Source of the DNA: Branchiostoma floridae
Taxonomy: Eukaryota; Chordata; Leptocardii; Amphioxiformes; Branchiostomatidae
Length of the DNA stretch: 64,000 bases
Assembly (NCBI RefSeq): GCF_000003815.2
Contig: NC_049979.1
Location: 9,384,267-9,448,266, forward strand
Reading direction: 5' to 3'
The notes below the pieces were generated by a model. It was not told where the DNA came from. It did not search any database and saw only the letters and a list, made by a program, of their open reading frames with translations. Within the stretch, counting starts at the first letter, position 1, and every line of letters starts with the position of its first letter. This document shows positions 59,001 to 64,000 of the stretch, in pieces. The translations under genes and the position numbers were made by a program.

Positions 59001-62000
59001 TCATGATATCTCATACACTTGTAAAAGGGTTGATGTGAGTACAGAAGTACTCCAAGTCGAGCATAGGATTGCTAAAATTCATACCATACGTGACCATTTA
59101 TCTGTGGTTTGGAGTGTATCTTAGAGCCACACCCTCACTGATACAAGCAAATATAGTATCTGGTGGTTGTCAGACACCAGGCTTCAGCTTAGCAGCTCAA
59201 CTCTCAGTTTTACTGGACAAGACAGTGGTTCTACACTTAAACGTCTGTCTCTCTCTTAATCTCACAATGTCTCGGAGACACTTACTGAGGTTGATGAAGG
59301 CATCAGGCATGAGGTCATGGTTTGCTGCCACCCGGCACAGGATGTCGATGAACTTGTGATACGGGTAGAAGAACTCATCCATGGCCCTGTCATAGTTCTC
59401 ATCTTCACCCTGAGATACAACAAACATTCTTACATTAAACACAGTCAAGACAATGAGAAAGCTGCAATTAGGACACTGTATCATGTACTTCATACTATAC
59501 TTTGTGTGTCTGGGATTGCTTGGAAACGAGTCTAGCTTGACTGAAGGGGCTGTCCAATCTGCTTACAATTTCAATGAACAAATAAACAAGCAATATTTTA
59601 AAACTGCATGGTGTGTCTCAGAAAACATTACATCCTGTCATTCTTAAAACTTTCTCAATTACTTGATAAGACAGAATTATCCATTTTTCGTAGGGCAATG
59701 TTTTCCTTCAGAAAGCAGCATAGCTGACTATGTGTACAAAGTAGAATATCATGTGGTAACCTACCCTGTGTGCCTCGGCCTGGTTTGGATGGAGGAACAT
59801 CTGCATGTCAGGGCGGGGAGGGCGGATGTTGGCCTTGTTGGGAACAGCCTTTGTCCCACGGTGGGGGAAGAATGGTCCGAGGGTGACTGTGGTAGAGACA
59901 CAGAAGGAAAATACAAACACAAACTCTCTTAAAGCTGTGTAGCCAAGCACAGTGTGTTCAGAGGAGCATACAGGAGACAGTATGTGTATGTGGCAACATG
60001 GCAGTAGTATGCTTATCAAAACATACAGCACTATATCTTAGCTCTGGAGAATTTGTAGATTCGAAATGTTGTCTCCATCGTAAATATTTGCACCATGTGG
60101 ACAACAGCAGACAACTGTTAGTAAATGAATTCACAACAGCACATATTAAAAGTGAGTTTTTGTCTTGATTAAAATCTTATTTAGCAAAGCAGGGCACATC
60201 TTTACTGGCGATACATGTAACACACAATCTTATCTTGCAATACAGATGACATCTACGGGTGATATATGTACCACACATCACAACAAAGGACAAAACATGA
60301 CCACACACATGAACACAGAACAAATAGAGATGCTGGCTCATTGTTACCCTCTAGTCTATCTACAAACGGTGTATTACAGTGTGCACAGCAAATAGGTTAT
60401 GTCTACTGACAATACACCAACATCACGTCTCACACAACAAAGTGCAAACTCCTATCATGCTTACATGCCATGTGGTAGTGTTCCACAATACCTGGCACAT
60501 TGGTTCTCTGGAAGTTGGCATGGGCGTGCTGCAGGATGGGGATGAAGCTCTGGGCACACTCACGTGGACACAGGGACACCAGAACCTGAAGCACCTCTGT
60601 GGAAGAACAGTGCACAAGGAACTGTGTAAGAAGGGTGGCAAGGTGGCGCTGTGGTCGAGGCTGTCGACTTAGAGTCTGAAAGTTCTGGGTTTGAATTCCA
60701 GGTAGGCCACAATGTTGTGCCTTTGAGAAAGGCACTTTAAACCTATATTCTCACTCGACTCAGGTGAAGACAAAAACCAACATTTGGTTAGGGACCTCAT
60801 CTCAGATGGGAGGTCCTTTGTTAAGGACAGCAACACCTCAAGCACATTTAAGAACCCACCTATACATATCAAAACCTATCAGTTTGGTCTTATGTTGCTT
60901 GTACAAGGGTATGGCACTGGTGTGTTGTGCCCAAAGGCCTTTTACCATTTATGCAGAACAAACAAAAGAAATACAAGTGTAAGGAATTTGGGTCATGCTT
61001 ATGGACAAAGAAGCACTTGAACCTTGGAGACTAGGAAACTATACACCAGAATAAAATGTCTGACAGTTAAAGCTGGAGATGATGATGACTTACCGAAGCA
61101 CTGTTGTCTGACTTCAGGAGGGGTGTAGGAGTTGAGCAGGGTCATGAGTTTCCTGCCCAGTTCCATTTTCTCCTGCCACTGTAGGAGGGCCTGCTTTACT
61201 TCTGATGGAACAGAGTGACAAGGTGTCAGGGATGGACTTGTATCCTCACTAACAGAACAACATGTTTGCTTCTCCAGCAGTTCATTTTTTTCTTTCAGGT
61301 AGACTACATTTGTAACTCTCTTTCAGGTAGATGTTTCTCCCTATATGTATTCCAATCTCCAAGTACAAGAGATTGTCATCTTTTCAGTATCCACAAAGTA
61401 CAATGTATCCTAGCTCAATTCTGACTGTACCCTGACCTTTTTTGTCCATGTACTTGGTGCAGGTGTCCAGTATGGAGTAGAGAATGGCTAACAGTTCCAC
61501 CAGGTCTCCCGTCACATGGCAGGCCGTGGCCTCGTGGAACATCAAGTGTAACGTGTTGAAGGACTGGGAGGAGAAGATGAAACAGATAATACTACAGTTA
61601 GTCCCATCATGTTAATCAACACAAAAATATCTTGTTGGGAACATTCCACTATTTTTCCAGTCCTAAGAATACCCAACCAAAAACATCATCATTTTCTTGC
61701 TTTTGATTAGCTTAAATCAGTACCCAAAAAAGCTAGTACAGCTGCCAAAGAAAATGCACATTGTACTGAAAATCTCAGAGCAACAAAACATTTCCAGTCA
61801 TATGTTCTGAGATACTTTTGATAGAGCCTAACAATGTCAGCAACAAAGCAGATGACAAAAATTGCTGCACATACCTCACACATCAGACTGAGCCCCTTGT
61901 TGCAGGCCACTTGAAGCCTGTCCTCATCACTCTCCAGCAGGATGCGGAATGCACTGAAACACCACATCAAACAGCACTGATCAACATAGACATAACACAG

Positions 62001-63663
62001 CAACATCTCAAGCTACAGCTGGATCCTCAAACTCTCTCTCCAGATATGCCAACTAACTGAAGCATATCAATGTATGGCCCTTTTTGAAATCATTAGCAAG
62101 AAAAGGCTGAGGTTCTGATGTTAAGTTCTAAATAAAGCAAAAATATTACCCTGTTGAGCCTGCTATCAAACTGTCTTTCTACTACTGATGATAAGTTCTA
62201 GATGGTGTGTATTGGAAGACAACTTCTTAAGTTTGTTTAAAGAAGAGCCCTTTTACGCCCCTTTATGTCTTTTATTTTATAAGAATATTTAACTACACTG
62301 TAACACAAATGGCAGCAAATGAAAAGTGTCGGAAGTGACTGGTCATTTTTGAAGAGGGCAAGAGTTATTAAAAATTTGATCCATGTACACTAGGGCTGGG
62401 TACCGGTACAGAAAATTCAGGTCCAGGTCCGGTTCAGGTCCAGAGGATCAGGTCCAGGTCCGGACCTGAACCTGGACCTGATTCAGTATGACTCATACCA
62501 ATGGTCCATTTCACTACAAAGAAATCTGTTTGGTGGAGTATTAGGCTTACACTGGCGTTTTAAAATCCTACAACGCTATTTGCACCTGTGCGATTGGCTG
62601 TAAAACTTAGTAGAAATTACTATAAGCTCTACTCTACTTCAAACTTGTTATTTTCTTCCACCTGCAAGCGCCAAAACGTGTGAATGCCTGATAAAATAAT
62701 CTGTTAATTTGCTAATCGGTCCAACATCCGGTCCACCTAATTTTTTCAGGTCCGGTTTTTCTGGACCGGTCCAATAAGAAAAACCGGTTTTGTACCGGTA
62801 CGCTGTACCAATACCCAGCCCTAATGTACGCCTTTGTGTTGGAAGAAAGATTAGCAATGCACCATTAAGTACAACACACATGGAAGCACAGTAAAGGAGT
62901 CTAAGTGAGCAAACAGTGTTGTACCTGATGAGAGTGGTCCAGCAGGACCTGCCCTCCAGACAGTTGAGGTAGCAGTTCAGAGTGGCACGTTTGAAGGCCA
63001 CGATGTCCTGCTGTTCCTGCTTGGTCATCTCTGGTCGCCTGGCAACAAACAGCTGCATCAGGTGGAACAGCTCCTCCACAGCCTGGGGGGACGGTTAGGG
63101 AATGTGAATAATAATAATGATAATAATAACAACAATACTGTAAATTCTTCTTCTTGTTTGTGCTCTTGTACTACGTAATACCCCTAAAGTTGAGACAAGT
63201 GGCCATAGAGAGGAGTGCTAGGCTATTACTGCTGCAATCTCATGTGCAGGTTGACTGCAGGTGCTGTATACATTGGTTAAACCAATCAATCAGTCAGGTT
63301 CAATTAATAGTTCTCAGCATCTTCGAATTTAACTCAATAGTTGACAGGTAATATTTAACTTTGTGGCACTAATAAGCTTGTGGTGACACAATACAAGTGA
63401 CAGCACATATTTGTGGTGTATGGAGTTTAATGTAAGAGTTGGTAACAATAGAAACAAAGACAAATGACGACAGGAAGTAGCTCACCACAGGGTACTGGTT
63501 GGCGTGCGGTGTGAGGTTTTTGAAGGCCCACTGCATGTTCTGGTGCGAGGCCAGCTGCCGGGCAAACTGGGCAGACATCTGACAGCACATGCGCAGGATG
63601 GCGTAGTACGCCGGCAGCATGCCGCGGTTAAACACCACCACCTCCTGGTCATCATGGTCCGCT
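56001..63663 (-). CDS. USP34: Ubiquitin carboxyl-terminal hydrolase 34, C-terminal 13 exons; gene partial
   Basis: USP34 is a very large deubiquitinase that acts in Wnt/beta-catenin signalling and the DNA-damage response. Exons, 5' to 3': 63486-63663, 62925-63082, 61875-61953, 61437-61563, 61094-61198, 60492-60596, 59765-59886, 59286-59409, 58835-58914, 58338-58475, 57770-57913, 56798-57068, 56001-56365 (stop TGA). Phases join throughout and encode about 664 residues. Marks shared with vertebrate USP34: QWAFKNLTPHANQYP, VEELFHLMQLF, GRSCWTTLI, SAFRILLESDEDRL, LLNSYTPPEVR, NIRPPRPDMQM, ALVAYEGVPLHY, TFFPQLW, SLNGDLREL. After residue 450 or so the tail is Lys/Glu- then Ser-rich and poorly conserved, as in vertebrates. 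The USP catalytic domain is off the right edge. The first exon in view starts mid-codon. Confidence 0.92.
60642..60760 (+). mobile_element. tRNA-derived SINE-like element in USP34 intron
   Basis: A head with GTGGCGCTGTGGTCGAGGCT (A-box region) and GGGTTTGAATTCC (B-box) is followed by TTGTGCCTTTGAGAAAGGCA, the same core as at 35140-35290. Ends are approximate. It lies between the exons at 60492-60596 and 61094-61198, antisense to USP34. Confidence 0.7.
62385..62829. mobile_element. TIR element (MITE) in USP34 intron
   Basis: The left end GTACACTAGGGCTGGGTACC and the right end, reversed, GTACATTAGGGCTGGGTATT are near-identical. The interior has GGTCCAGGTCCGG blocks and their inverted copies, so it is largely palindromic. 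No coding capacity. The outer GTAC may belong to the target site. Confidence 0.75.
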
Positions 63664-64000
63664 CTGGGAAGGAAAACAAACATCTCTGTAGTAAAGGTAA
63701 TGGTCCCACAGCCTTTGAAGCCAAGGATTTTTAATCCAATGTGTAGAATACACTGAGTACTAGGTTCTCCTCTATGGAAGAAGACCATAGAATACAAATA
63801 TACAGTGTGAGCAAAGTTATCCAAATTCTAACTACAAGATCATCAGGAATTCTCATTATCATCTCCAAAAATAAATCCAGGAAAAGGGACATTAAAGAAG
63901 ACTCTTGTCAAATTAAGACCCTGACCAACATCATTGTTTCAATCCTGGAGACATAATAACTACTGTAATAACTACTATGGTGAGTATCACTCTGTATTTC

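Noticed and set aside
1-64000. CRISPR arrays, bacterial operons, ribosomal RNA genes
   Set aside because: The sequence is eukaryotic and no regularly spaced short repeats or rRNA-like stretches were seen.

Overview
This is animal nuclear DNA, not a bacterial replicon. Long intergenic and intronic stretches separate short exons with GT/AG borders, and the reading phases join up across introns. The encoded proteins match deuterostome families closely along their length. The compact introns, the single kindlin-type gene and the transposon mix suggest an invertebrate chordate, most likely an amphioxus (Branchiostoma). That placement is an inference from sequence character, not a database result.

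Layout, left to right. (1) 1-6086, minus strand: first coding exon (5945-6086) of a kindlin (FERMT) gene; the rest of the gene lies beyond the left edge, so 1-5944 is its first coding intron. (2) 6087-10417: divergent intergenic region with a GC-rich kindlin promoter, a perfect CArG box and many copies of AACGTT. (3) 10418-19082, plus strand: complete 12-exon TTC8/BBS8, a BBSome subunit; its seventh intron holds a non-LTR retrotransposon with a 5' inversion and a 20-bp target-site duplication. (4) 21470-28786, minus strand: two tandem GAPR-1/GLIPR2-like CAP genes, each starting with a 13-nt coding exon that begins Met-Gly. (5) 30944-41347, minus strand: complete 21-exon VIPAS39 (SPE-39/VIPAR). 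(6) 41348-41534: a 187-bp bidirectional promoter with two perfect heat-shock elements and an ETS site. (7) 41535-53687, plus strand: complete 10-exon AHSA1 (Hsp90 co-chaperone Aha1); its second intron is almost filled by a 7.9-kb unit with inverted ends. (8) 56001-63663, minus strand: the 3'-terminal 13 exons of USP34; its catalytic domain is beyond the right edge.

The genes serve separate cell-biological jobs: integrin activation, ciliary membrane trafficking, Golgi or membrane CAP protein, endolysosomal HOPS/CHEVI trafficking, Hsp90 ATPase activation, and deubiquitination in Wnt signalling. They do not form one pathway. What joins them is linkage: FERMT2, TTC8, VIPAS39 and AHSA1 all lie on human chromosome 14q, and VIPAS39/AHSA1 are also adjacent in human.

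I did not find a clearly new biological system. The most unusual structures are the 7.9-kb inverted-end unit in AHSA1 intron 2, with its minisatellite and recurrent AGGAGGTT/AACCTCCT hairpins, the paired heat-shock elements, and the twin-primed retrotransposon in TTC8.
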